Assembly (NCBI GenBank): GCA_943737045.1
Contig: CALSFV010000027.1
Span: 310,001-374,000, forward strand
Direction: 5' to 3'
Source of the DNA: Parapristionchus giblindavisi
Lineage: Eukaryota > Nematoda > Chromadorea > Rhabditida > Diplogasteridae
DNA length: 64,000 nucleotides
Both the position numbers and the translations under genes were made by a program. The notes under the pieces are model-generated. The model was not told where the DNA came from, did no database searches, and saw only the letters and a program-made list of their open reading frames with translations. This document shows positions 42,564-53,622 of this stretch, piece after piece; position 1 is the stretch's first letter, and each line of letters starts with the position of its first letter.

Positions 42564-43749
42564 ATTAAATAGAACAAAAGAAATTCAGGTCAGTTTTGGT
42601 TGCACGCTCCTTTTAGGCACATGGTTGACAATCATCCTTTATCATCTACTGTTGATCATAATACACTTTCTCTAGTGACTGACCTAGCTGTCACTCTCAG
42701 CAATAGTCTAATCTTCACATATGACGTATGACAGACAAGGTTATCAAAGATTTCATACATCGTTCTTTAGTGTCATGTTGTACGAATGTGTAGGACTATA
42801 GCGTTCGAATGAATTCCTTGTGGAAAACGAAGTTGTGGAAATCCGGTCAAAAGAGGAAGAGAACGCTTCGTCATTATCGTTAGTCTTCAATTCACGCAAC
42901 TTGCAATGCACGAAGGGAAGAACAATAATGGTGATACAGCTAACATAACACCCTAATCGATATATAAAGTGGTTTAAATGTAAATGTATATTTTTATTCA
43001 TTAATTTGATATACCCGTGACAGGTGCGACAGCAAGTACAGGAGCGATAGGAGAAATAATAGTAATATTAGAAATAATAGTAATAACGTAGTACAGTATC
43101 GGCTTAAAGTCATGGGACGCGTTTTCATTTTTTTAATAACTTTTTTTAACGATTTTTTAGAAAATTTGCTTTAAATCCGAGCTAATTTAAAACTCTTCTG
43201 GGAACTCTCTCTTGCAGAGAAAGAAGAGAACATAGCCAGAGGAGAGGAATTAAAATCAGCACGATATGTCGCGATAAAAACGTTAAATAAAGCTAAACGA
43301 TGAAGCAACAACACGTTGCTACATGAAGTCCTGCAGGTGGTCGCTGCTAGGCCTGTGATAATTCAGTCCGGAGGACTCTTAGAACCTACTTTGCCACATG
43401 ATTGCGTGAACCACTAGAACGAGAAATAATTTTTACTATATTATTATAGACAAATGCGCTCGTGATCTCACAATCCAAAGCGGTGAATACGTACATTATG
43501 GTATGGTATTAGTGTACAGTCTGTTTTTATGATACTAAAGAGTTGACAAAGACAGACTACAGGTTCAGAAGCTCGACACATCAGGTTCAAATAAAGACGG
43601 TTCTTGTTCGAGGAGAAAGGTCTCAAGCCTACAAAAGCTTCTTGACACACACATTTATCAGTTTCTTCATATCTAACACCATTGTCGTATTTCTCTCATG
43701 GTGAGATTAGAGACATAACCCACTATATGTATGGGGGGGGGGGGGGGGG

Positions 43750-43892
43750 TATCCATGAACGGTGGCAAATCGTTTGCCGGCAAACGTGACGTCACAAGAA
43801 AAATGTGGCCGGATGCGTTTGCCAAAGATCCCCGCCCCTTCGCTTGTGACGTCATTTTTGCCGGCAAACGATTTGCTGTCGTTCATGGATAT
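43750..43892. repeat. X2 hairpin with CRE cores, 5' of R7
   Basis: TATCCATGAACGGTGGCAAA, TCGTTTGCCGGCAAACGTGA then CGTCACAAG; inverted at the right from GCTTGTGACGTCATTTTTGC to GTTCATGGATA. TGACGTCA occurs in each arm. A G17 run (43733-43749) abuts the left end. It is absent from the duplicate region 5' of R8. Confidence 0.7.
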
Positions 43893-44604
43893 GGCCTCAG
43901 GTAAATTTTTACTATCCAATCTCTCGTAGACAAAAAAACAAGGGGAGCATTGGTAGAGCGGAGAATAAAATAAAATAATCTCGAGGTGTTATTGGAAAAT
44001 AATACTTTTGTTGCACTAGTTGTGATTAACAAAACATTATGAGAGCCCACGTATTTTCTATGGCAATGAATAAAAAATTGCCCACGCTTCGGTGATGGTA
44101 ACACATAATGAGTAGAATTATTAATGACATAAAACGTAGAACACACTCTTCTCAATTCCATCAAACACATCTTAATATTAGTTTATTATGTTTAGATGGT
44201 CACGAACCCATTAACTCATTATCATAAGGGGGCGTGGCCTTAAAGTCACACCCGACCTAGTTTCACTCTCCGCTCTAGCAACTCTCTCTCGCAGAAAAAG
44301 GAAACGAAAAGGAAACGCCCTTAATTATTTTTATATTCCTTCTTATATAATGTTAATCTAGTACATTAAACAAATATACTTCACATTTAATATCTACATA
44401 TATTTAGCGAGAGCGTTTAGCTCGGACAACCACTGATTTGTGAACCGTAGCAATTTTTCCCCGAGAATAATCACAGATCTCACGTTATTTCAAATCTTTA
44501 TGAGGTTGTTTTCGCGTTGACGCACATTTTTGCCACGGTAACGATAATTCCATTCGATGATATTGTAGTAAGAGCGACAATACTATCGGGATTAATCGTA
44601 CATC

Positions 44605-47368
44605 ATGGCTGTCGAATTCGTTTACATTCAAATATTTTTCGCTTTTGTGTCATTGGTGGGATTGATTCCTTGTTTGATTGTTCTCATCAAAACAGGAGCC
44701 ATGCACGGAAATTGCAGGTAAGGTGTTATGATATTTTATTTGTTGCTCAACGTGTATTCTCCGGTTTTTTCTCGCGTCTGAATCCCATGGCGCGGTGCAT
44801 ACCGTGTGGTAGAACCGTTTGATGGCGCGACCTAGCGAGTTTAGTTTCGGCGCGGTAGGCGGCGTGCACTACGGGTCAAAGGGACGGCGTGCTCAGCTAC
44901 TTTCGATGTGGGTCACGTCGTCTCCGCACTCCGTGATGCGACACGCGGAGTACCGCGCGAGTTTTGTCATGTCAACATCGCACTCTGCGGGCAAAAAAAT
45001 ACCGGAATTGTTATCACTGCTTGGATTAAAGTTGTACTATTTTTGTGAGATTCTGAAATAAAGTAACTGTGGGCATTTCATCAGGTTCATCTGAACAATA
45101 GATTAATTACACATTGCAGAGTGCTGCTGATTTTGTCTGGTTTATGTCAAATTGTAATGCTTCTTGTTCAATTAACCTTGTTCTTTCACAACATAGCGAT
45201 AGGAAATTTAAGACCAGACTCCGACGGTATTTAATATTTTATATTATAAATAAACTTACTTGAAAATTATGCGCTGACAAGATAAGATAATATTATAATG
45301 ATAATAATAATGATGATAATAATATTTGCCAGTATATCATGAGCATAATAAGAATAATAATTATTATTGTATAAATTTTTTTTTAAATTTATTAAAAAAT
45401 ATCATTTATTTTTGTGCCGATAAATAGAATCATAGTCAATTTAGGCTATGTTGAAAATTCAAAATGCGCTTGCGACAAATAATGACTACGATCGATTACT
45501 ACAAAAGCGAAAACTGAAAAGTTTTGTGCAAGATGTGGCTAATGGTTTTTCGGTCTATGCTCTTCATTTTTTCGTCATTTTCAGATCTGGAACGCCCATT
45601 CGAGGAAGTTCATACATTCTTTTACCTGGCGACCACTTCTTTCTCGCTTTTGCTTGTTCTCGAAAGGTTACATATTCCTCGTATCACATTTTAGTATAAT
45701 AATAATATAAAAAATAATATATTTATCGGTTCTTATTGAGAATCAGAAGATAAACTAAAGTCTATGCCTAAAATAAAAAAAAAGTTTTCACTTTACATAA
45801 TGGCTAATAGCAGAATAGCTGAAGAAAAGATTTATATAATTATTAAACACTATTAAATTAAATTCAATTTATGAAATCAGCGCTCGTTGAAAAAGTTAAA
45901 AAAAGAATCATAGACAGGGGAACTTGCTGGTAACTTCTTACTCGCTCGTCTTTTAATTCTCCGTGTAGAAATATTCGAACTTCTTTAAAATTTAGAATGA
46001 TTGCGAGTGCTTGCCCCGCTGCTTACGAACGAAGGAACGCAAATGAATGGATGGTTGCTTTTGCGTCGATTTTGATTGCGGTAAGTCGTTTTAGGATTCG
46101 TACATTTCAAAATTGACTATTTGTATCTTTTGATCCAAAGATCACTTCATTTCAGTGTTGCATTGCGATGGCGATTATCTATATTTTTTATATAAGTGAG
46201 TACAGTTTAGAAATACATTTTTAATAAAATGAGTGAATTTAAGAATTATATTTTTTCACATAGATCATTGTGGAAAAAAAACACAAACCAGAAGTATTTT
46301 GAAAGATGAACAAAATAAATTTGTTTCAAGAACATCATTATATTACGGCCGTCGTAATCGCTATGTTGATAGAGGCAAATATCATTTTTGTAAGTTATGA
46401 TTATTATTATTTTTAAAATATTATTATTATTACCATCTACTATTAACATCAACATTATGTCTAGCAAATGTTATCAGATTTGATAGAAAACAGTCAAATG
46501 CTTCTGAACTTTTAAGATGTCTGGCTTCCTTCTCTTCTACAGTAAACATAAGCTCAAAACCCTGCCCTACGATATTGATAGGTTAAACGCTAAATATCAG
46601 GTATACTTTGTTCGTTTGACTCAACGCTTGCAATAGACATAATCATCATAATAATCAAAAGAACTAAAAGAATGAAAAAAATGGAAAAATCATATTAATT
46701 AAAATAGATGTAGAAATAATGGTGGTTTGGCATTCTCCGCTCTGACTAGTGAACACTCTCTGGTCGGCAAAGGAGGCGATACTTAGGTCAAAGCGGACAA
46801 GAAACTTTGCACGGGATATTTAAAATTGAATTTATTCCGATTTTATTCTGTCATGTTTGTACTATAATTATTGTGGTTCTAGCGAGGCGAGGTCTTCGAA
46901 TGGGTTTAAATAATTACTAATTTCATAGCTTGGAGAAGTTTATGAGTTCTCTCGAGCCATTCTTCCTGTTCTCACTCTATCGTCATTTCTCAAAGGATGT
47001 GCATTGACGCCTGTTTTATTATGGAAAATGGGCAAATTAGGCTTTACACCAGGATGTTTGTTCTTCTTTACGGTAAGCCATTAGCAAATCATATCATCAC
47101 TCTTGTTTTTCTTACTTTTTAAGATTCATAGTTCGAATTGCCTCATTATGAAGCTTTTGCTTATGTTTCGGCACAAAGCGCTGATGAAAAATTTTCGAAT
47201 GACATTTTCCAGATCGAAAAGGTAAGCCACAATATTTACATTTTTGTTAAACTCAAAACTGCAAATGGTTTCAGCAAAAACGCAGTCTCACCCGATATCT
47301 ATAAAGAAGTTTCGCGCGAAAATCAAACGGATACCTATTTTTCTATGCTGAACGAATCATGGATGTAA
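44605..47368 (+). CDS. R7: Sra-superfamily chemoreceptor, intact
   Basis: Exons: 44605-44717, 45120-45226, 45585-45666, 45996-46080, 46156-46195, 46331-46389, 46517-46600, 46929-47072, 47124-47221, 47275-47368 (906 nt, 301 residues, all GT..AG). The start ATG gives MAVEFVYIQIFFAFVSLVG, aligned with the other first exons. Exon 1 ends GAMHGNCR. Exon 3 is DLERPFEEVHTFFY..LLLVLER. Exon 4 is MIASACPAAYERRNANEW. Exon 7 is MSGFLLFYSKHKLKTLPYD then RLNAKYQ. Exon 8 is LGEVYEFSRAILPVLTLSSF. Exon 9 is NCLIMKLLLMFRHKALMKN. It ends TDTYFSMLNESWM. AATAAA lies at 47373-47378, very close to the stop. The introns are short and nearly free of repeats, except a GC-rich patch in intron 1 and a T-d in intron 7. 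Tandem partner of R8. Confidence 0.85.
44755..44995. other. GC-rich patch in intron 1 of R7
   Basis: About 240 bp far richer in G and C than its surroundings (GGCGCGGTAGGCGGCGTGCA, CTCCGTGATGCGACACGCGG), with short self-complementary runs. It is absent from intron 1 of R8, which instead has a T-c element. Probably an inserted element of unknown type. Confidence 0.35.
46722..46815. repeat. Worn T-d element, intron 7 of R7
   Basis: GGCATTCTCCGCTCTGACTA, CACTCTCTGGTCGGC, then AAAGCGGACAAGAAAC. Both arms are shortened. Confidence 0.45.
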
Positions 47369-47789
47369 ATTGAATAAAATCGATTAATTGGCAGTCACTC
47401 ATGCATGCTCAAGGGTATTCTTCTTTTATGAACCGCTAAGTAGCAGAAAGATTAAAGAATACTCTCCAGTGGAGTCAGCAGTCTCCAAACTTGCTCAAAC
47501 ATCTTCACTATGTATGATAAATAAATTAAATAAAACAAATATTTAATTTTGTACTCGTATTGAATTAAATTTAACATTAATCAAATTAAATTTTAAATTC
47601 AAAAATACAATATCGCTTACATGACCATCCTCAAAATAATGGAACGAATAATATGTATATCATTAGCGTTTTATCATCAAACAATCTTCCTCCTGATCAA
47701 CTGCACGGTTTTCTCTCTCGATCTGCTTGATATCGTCGTTTTCTCACTAGAATCTCACTAGAATCATGCGCACGATAAGAAAAAAAATA

Positions 47790-48200
47790 TGTTTCACACG
47801 TTCATATAGACTTTACGAAAACCTTCGACCCTAATTCATCATATCTGTTTCTCCAGAAATACAAATTCTATCAAACATCGACTTCTCGAATGGCTAGTAT
47901 CATTCTTACGAGACCCAACACAACGGTCTAAATTAAGAACCATTGCTATTTTCTATGTAAATTATCAATATTTCGAGTTTGCTCCCCTCTGGCCTTTAAG
48001 GTTGCCCTGATACGCTCCAAGCAGCCTTAAATGTGAAACTACAGTTTGACCCACACACGGGGACTGTCTTCGTCTCCTTACAAAACTGTTGCTATGGTTG
48101 GCAATCTTCCGGATGTCTCATTTACGGTTGGCCATATTGTACTTCCTTTACTGTCTTCGGTGTATGATCTAGGTGTCGCTAATATTGATCGTATGAAAAT
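47790..48200 (+). pseudogene. LINE-like reverse-transcriptase relic
   Basis: Plus-strand fragments: YIDFTKTFDP (the [YF]xDFxKAFD motif that carries the first catalytic Asp of reverse transcriptases), LQKYKFYQTS, and VGNLPDVSFTVGHIVLPLL then SSVYDLGV. Frameshifts separate them. It is homologous to 18110-18330 and 42350-42700. Confidence 0.45.
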
Positions 48201-48417
48201 CACTTGTTTTATAGAAGAGACTATTTCTTGTTTTGCATGGTTCAGAAGCTATGCCGATCTCTTTTATATCAAATAGCGCGCGGCGAAGGTCAGCCGGGTT
48301 AGGGAGATTCAGCGGAGAGACAATCGAGAGGCGGTGCGAGATCTAGCCTTTGAGCGACTTCCGTTCTTTAGCGCACAGTGTCATTTTCTTATGCAAGTAC
48401 ATTTTATACGCACAATA
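48183..48417 (+). repeat. X3 element, full length
   Basis: TATTGATCGTATGAAAATCA at the left and TTTTATACGCACAATA at the right. Inside, GCATGGTTCAGAAGC, the complement of TATAAAAGAGATCGGC, GCGCGCGGCGAAGGTCAGCC and GAGACAATCGAGAGGCGG. It is opposite in orientation to 58094-58312. Confidence 0.7.
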
Positions 48418-49487
48418 GCAATAGTCTAGCCTTCGATGAACATGCATGTCGTATGATTGCTAAAGCTCACTAAAACCTAAAGCTCGTTCAGCATACATTC
48501 TTCGTTCTCAAGACACGATGGGAATCTTTGAAAAACACCAATGGCGATCCGGCTGATATACCCTGATAAAGTTGTTGAAATGTACAGGTAGTACTAAAAT
48601 ATGTGCTAGACTATTCATTACATATATGCGACCTCTTCTTGTACTGTTCTGAATTATGGAGTTCTCAATCATGCGCGCTAATTAATAGTTAAGTCCGGCC
48701 ATTATCTTTTCTTCCACACTGGTTATCCGCAAGTGTGGAATAGGGATCACCAACTATCATGCGAAGCTCCGCGACCTCCCTACAATCTAGGTTTCGACAA
48801 AACGATATTAGTCTTGCATATAAGACGATTCCTAATTTCATAAACATTGATCCCTATTTTGTAACTGTTCTCAAAAACGATAATATACTTTATACGTTGC
48901 AAAAAGATAAGACACATGATTGCAGTTAATTTAATTTGACATACTTTGAAATGCATAAGTACATGATTTTTGTTTTAAATCTGTCATTAAATTGAATGAA
49001 GCGATAAATATAACTTTAATATTTTTATACACACATGTGCTCGTGATCTGTCACTCAAAACAGTGAATACATAGAATTGTGGAATTGTATGATTGTATTG
49101 TCTGCGATATTTAGATTGTATTTAATGAAGAGCTGATAAAGGCTGCCCGTAACGGATTACAAGTTCAGAAATCGAAGAAGCTCGACACATCAGAGTCAAA
49201 CAAAGATAGAGCTAGTTCAGGTATAAAGTCCTCCTTCGTGTATGAAAAAATAATGATACAGACACATCAGTATCTCGATATCAAAGACTATCTTTTATTT
49301 ATCTCATGTTGAGATGAAAATAAGACCTTTGTTGCGCTAATCTAGTGACCGGTTGGTTAGCAAAAGCATTATGACTGTAGGCGTATTTTCTATGGTAATT
49401 AAAATTGCCCTCGCTTCAGTGATATTATATATAATGATTGGTGCGAATTATGAGTACTTAACAAGATAGAATGCGCGCTTTAGCATA

Positions 49488-49523
49488 TACACTTTGATCT
49501 TAGCCAAAAGGCCGAGAAGCGAT
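49488..49523 (-). pseudogene. U2 snRNA 5' fragment (36 nt)
   Basis: The minus strand reads ATCGCTTCTCGGCCTTTTGG then CTAAGATCAAAGTGTA, the universal first 36 nt of U2 snRNA. It departs from U2 at exactly that point (the next bases are TATGCTAAAG instead of GTATCTGTTC). The paralogous region 5' of R7 lacks it. It is too short to be a working gene. Confidence 0.85.
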
Positions 49524-49996
49524 GCGAATAAAGCGAATATATCATCATCTTCACCTTCCCAATTTTCCCATTGTCCATTCGCCCCCATTTTATTTATCTA
49601 GTTGTTTTTGCAGTTCTTCTTCATTTATCGTTTTTTTAAAAATTTTATTTGCCGAAACATCTTCACGATGTACGATAAATAAATAAATAAATATATTAAT
49701 ATTAGCTATATTTCATCAGAATATGCTCGAATTACTCAATAACTGTTTGATTCAGTACCTTATCTATACTTAGAGAGAACGCTTAGCACGGCCGACGATG
49801 GGTTTGCGAACTCTAGCATTCTCCCGAGTATAATCATAGTATTTGACGTATAGTCTCACGCTATTTCATATCTTTGTGCGCTTGTTTTCGCGTTGATGTG
49901 TTGACATACAAATACTGTTTGCCACAGCTGCGATATTTCCAGTAGATATTATTGTAGTAGCAGTGATAATAATAATATCTGGATTAATCATACATC

Positions 49997-52900
49997 ATGG
50001 CCTTCGAATTCGTATATGTTCAAATATTTTTCGCTTTTGTATCATTGGTGGGATTGATCCCTTGTTTGATTGTCCTTGTTAAGACAGGAGCCATGCACGG
50101 AAATTGCAGGTTAGCTGTTTATATTCTTAAAGATGGAGATCCTCGAGCTTTTGCGTAACAAGACTGTTCGGGTAGAATGATAGAGATTTGTCACACGAAC
50201 CGAACGACATATTTCATATTGCGTGATGATATGTTTGAAGCTTGTTATGCGCATTGAAAGTGCAACTATTCAGGCAAGTTGAGAGTGCCTATCCGATTTG
50301 CATACTTGACTCTCTCACTTTCCCATTGTCACTTGCACAAATTTCCATACAATATTTGCATTCTATCCCATGTTATTCGTTGCGGGAGTCAGTCATGCCA
50401 ACTCAAGGGTCTCCTTCTTTAACATAACCAAGACGCCCATAATACCTGCGAGTTGGTGCCCGAACGGACGCCCAAATTAGCTTGAAATTAGCTTAAATTT
50501 TACAGTTGCACTCTTTTTGTGAGTTTGTCCATTAAAATAACAGTGGACTTTCCATCAAATATAAACTGCACAGTCATCAATCATATATTGCAGAGTGCTG
50601 CTGATTTTGTCTGGTTTGTGCCAAATTGGAATGCTTCTTTCCCAATTGTTATTGTTCTTTCGTAACATAGCGATAGGAAATTTACAACCAGACGGTATTA
50701 TATGTTTTATTGTAAAAAATATATATTCTGACATGGCAGTACTACCAACTATGCTAATACATATAATTTATCTTGTGTTAGCATATCTTATGCATAATAA
50801 TAATTATTATTATTCTTATTATATTAAATATCATGGTAGTCAATTTACTGTATGTTGAAAAAAATATTTCAAAAAAAATTAAAATTTATCATAAATCAAA
50901 AATATGATAACATTTTAAACATAAATGAGAGCGTGTGAGATGAAAACTACGGAGGGGGGTACTATGCGCTTACGATAAGAATGACTGCGAAAGAGTTTAC
51001 TAATTGTAAACGTGCGAAAACTGTATGTTTTCTGCCAGATGTGGCTTATGGTGTCTCGGTCTCCCTAATTTTTTCCGTCATTTTCAGATCTGGAGCACCC
51101 ATTCGAAGAAATCCATTCATTCTTCTACCTTATGACCACTTCTTTCTCGCTTTTACTTGTTCTGGAAAGGTTTAATATGGTTATATGGTTGCCTTGGTCT
51201 TATCGAGAAGTACATTTGTCCTGCTTGACTGTAAGTGCAGGCATTCCAAAGGCTTTTAAAGAGAGTGTAACCTTGGTCAGTGAAACGGGAAAAAAATTAT
51301 TATTTACTGTTTTTCCACGTTTTTACGAAGCTATTTTTCTCAGCCAAATTTTATTTTTTGAATAATTCGCACCATAAAATCTCGAAAAGATTTGTGGATG
51401 TTGATTAAGTTACGATATTTGACAAAGTTTTCTCTCACTTTTAGGCTATGGAATGTTTGTGCTTTTAGAATGATAGCGAGTGCTTGGCCGGCTGCTTACG
51501 AACGAAGGAACGCAAATGAAGGGATGATCGCTTTTGCGTCGATTTCTATTGCGGTATGTTATTTTAGGATTCGTGAATTTCTATAAAAAGAGCATTTTGT
51601 TTCAGTGTCTCATTACGATGGCTCTTATCTATGCTTTTTATATAAGTGAGTACATTTTTGAAATAATTTAAAAAAAATGCATTTAAAGATGGAATCCCGC
51701 GAAAAGTTTCGTGAACAAACTGTAAAGTCAGAAAAAATAGCTAAAGTTATACTGCATACCATACATAAATTAGTTTATGGTAATTCAGCTTATTGGTCGC
51801 TAAAATCAAGAACTAATCATGCTAATCAGGCGCGAAATTCTGAAAATAGGAAGTTCGGCAATAGATTTCGAATCCGTGACGCTGCCCTAACTAGTTCGTA
51901 CTTTTACCACTGCGCTAAACGATTGATGAATGGACATGTTAATTTCTTGCATATCACTTATCTCTTGCATAACCGATGTTATGCATTTGCATAGATATTC
52001 GAGAGCCTCAATCTTTAAGAAATACACCCTCTTTTGTATGTTATTACACAAAATGTAGGTCATTACACATTATCAGAAAAAGACAGCGAGAGTGTTATGG
52101 GTAAATTGGAGACTTCAGGGATATTCTAGTCCCAGCGTTGTCAAAAGTATCATAAATCAATTTGTTTCAAGAGCATCATTATATCGCTGCCGTCGTAATC
52201 GCCATGGTGACTGAGGCAAATATCATTTATGTAAGTGATAATTATTTTGTTTTTTGTTTTACTCTATTATTTGTATTATCATTTTATTTTTATTTTATTT
52301 ATTTATCGCGGGGGACACGGAGTTCGATTCAAATTAGCTCGGAGTGTGCCTCTAAGATCACCATCGAATCGAATCGTTACCTCGAACTTGTGTAAATAAA
52401 CCTAATGTTTAGATGTCCGGCTTCCTTCTTTTCTACAGCAAACATAAGCTGAAAGCTCTACCCTACAATATTGATAGATTAAATGCCAAGTATCAGGTGC
52501 CCTTTACAGAAATTTTCAAACACTCCTCTCGCAATCGGAGGAATTACTGCATATCAGAATGAAAAAAATCAATTTAACTTTAAAAGCACTTGTAATTTAA
52601 ACGCTCCTCTCTGGCAATGCTCTCTCGCTTTCCTTATCTACGAGAGGGCGTTGTCAGAGAATTACATACCTCGTGGTGCGCATTTAACAGGGAAAGGACT
52701 GCGGGGAAAACGGATAGGAAAATTTACATGGCGCATTTTGAATGTAGACCGCGAGCAAATCCGCTCTGGAAACGCTCTTACATAAATGAGTGAGAGAGCA
52801 TTGTCGGAGCGAGAGTTTGAAATTAGCCCGGGTATGCCTTTAAAAGTGTACTTATTCTGCTTTTATTCTGATGATTATTGTGCTTCAAGCTAGGCGAGGT

Positions 52901-53330
52901 CTACGAGTTCTCTCGAGCCATTCTTCCCGTTCTTATTCTATCGTCATTCCTCAAAGGATGTGCTTTGACGCCTGTTTTATTATGGAAAATGGAAAAATTA
53001 GGCTTTACCCAAGGATCTTTGTTCTACTTTACGGTAAGCCATTAGCAAACCATATCGCTGATCGTTTTTTTCTTTCTTTTTAAGATTCATAGCTCGAATT
53101 GCCTCATTATGAAGCTTTTGCTAATGTTTCGGCACAAAGCGCTCATGAAAAACTTTCGAATGACTTTTTCCAGAGCCAAAAGGTAGGATACAATAATGTT
53201 TTCATTTTTTGAACCTCAAAATTAAAGTTGTTTCAGCAAAAATGCAGTCTCACCCGATATCTATAAAGAAGTTTCGCGCGAAAAACAAACGGACACCTAT
53301 TTCTCCATGCTCAACGAATCATGGATGTAA
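49997..53330 (+). CDS. R8: Sra-superfamily chemoreceptor, intact, sister of R7
   Basis: Exons: 49997-50109, 50594-50694, 51088-51169, 51469-51553, 51606-51645, 52172-52230, 52413-52496, 52890-53033, 53085-53182, 53237-53330 (900 nt, 299 residues, all GT..AG). It starts MAFEFVYVQIFFAFVSLVG. Exon 2 is 6 nt shorter than in all other genes (..NLQPD/G; a Ser-Asp pair lost in frame). Exon 3 is DLEHPFEEIHSFFY. Exon 4 is MIASAWPAAYERRNANEG. Exon 8 is LGEVYEFSRAILPVLILSSF. It ends TDTYFSMLNESWM. R7 and R8 share most of exons 1 and 8-10, so they are recent tandem duplicates. Intron 1 holds a T-c, intron 5 a T-a, intron 6 a half T-d and intron 7 two T-d pieces; none touches a splice site. Confidence 0.85.
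50127..50422. repeat. T-c element, intron 1 of R8
   Basis: TTAAAGATGGAGATCCTCGA, CGTAACAAGACTGTTCG, right end AGGGTCTCCTTCTTTAA. TTAA at both ends. The gene R7 lacks it. Confidence 0.7.
51683..52018. repeat. T-a element, intron 5 of R8
   Basis: TTAAAGATGGAATCCCGCGA at the left, CGAGAGCCTCAATCTTTAA at the right. The interior has AGCTAAAGTTATACTGC, GAAAATAGGAAGTTCGGCAA and TTTTACCACTGCGCTAAA (the tRNA-like A box, inverted). Confidence 0.7.
52740..52846. repeat. T-d hairpin, intron 7 of R8
   Basis: AATCCGCTCTGGAAACGCTC, ATGAGTGAGAGAGCATTG, TCGGAGCGAGAGTTTGAAAT, GCCCGGGTATGCCTTTAA. A further piece of a T-d lies at 52590-52665. Confidence 0.6.
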
Positions 53331-53523
53331 TAATGAAGCATCGCGTTGACTATTTACCGGGAAACATTCACTGCCCCTTCACCACCCGATGTTCTCTCGT
53401 AAGAAGAATCCACAAAAAAATGATGCCGATATGATCATTGTTAAATATGAATGGTCTAGGATGATTTTGAAACTTTGTGCCCTCCCCCTGTCGCTACCCC
53501 TCCGCTGTTAGGGAGAGTGTGTT

Positions 53524-53622
53524 TTAAAGGGAGCGTAACCTCACTCAATGGTCTCTTCGACGCGCAATGCTCTCTCGTCGTTAGAGAACAGAAAATAGTG
53601 TGCGCAATGAAGAGACCTTTAA
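53524..53622. repeat. T-b element, right part deleted
   Basis: TTAAAGGGAGCGTAACC, TCAATGGTCTCTTCGACG and GCAATGAAGAGACCTTTAA. The last 20 bp of the right arm are missing. Confidence 0.65.

Larger units (their letters stand above)
41263..44604. other. Divergent spacer between R6 and R7
   Basis: From R6: 5' flank, then block 2 copy 3 (41440-42720), including T-d hairpins (41505-41622, 42003-42106, 42455-42563) and a LINE relic near 42330-42720. From R7: 43400-44600, duplicated upstream of R8 (49020-49990), broken by an X2 hairpin and T-d scraps (43172-43272, 43913-43995, 44237-44300). No gene is seen. Confidence 0.45.
47369..49996. other. R7-R8 spacer
   Basis: 47369-47780 is AT-rich R7 3' flank. 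47790-48200 is a LINE relic (HSYIDFTKTFD-like, VSFTVGHIVLPLLSSVYDLG). 48183-48417 is an X3 element. 48420-49020 has nothing I can name. 49020-49990 duplicates 43440-44600 upstream of R7 (CTCGACACATCAG, GCATTATGA..CGTATTTTCTATGG) and contains the U2 fragment. Confidence 0.45.

Noticed and set aside
44819..45061. An 80-residue open frame in intron 1 of R7
   Set aside because: It lies in the GC-rich patch, has no match in R8 and no splice support; low-stop content follows from GC richness.
45448..45699. An 83-residue open frame on the plus strand
   Set aside because: It contains R7 exon 3 read in the wrong frame plus intron; the receptor frame DLERPFEEVHTFF explains it.
49488..49523. A functional U2 snRNA gene
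   Set aside because: The match stops at nucleotide 36; no branch-site or Sm-site region follows.
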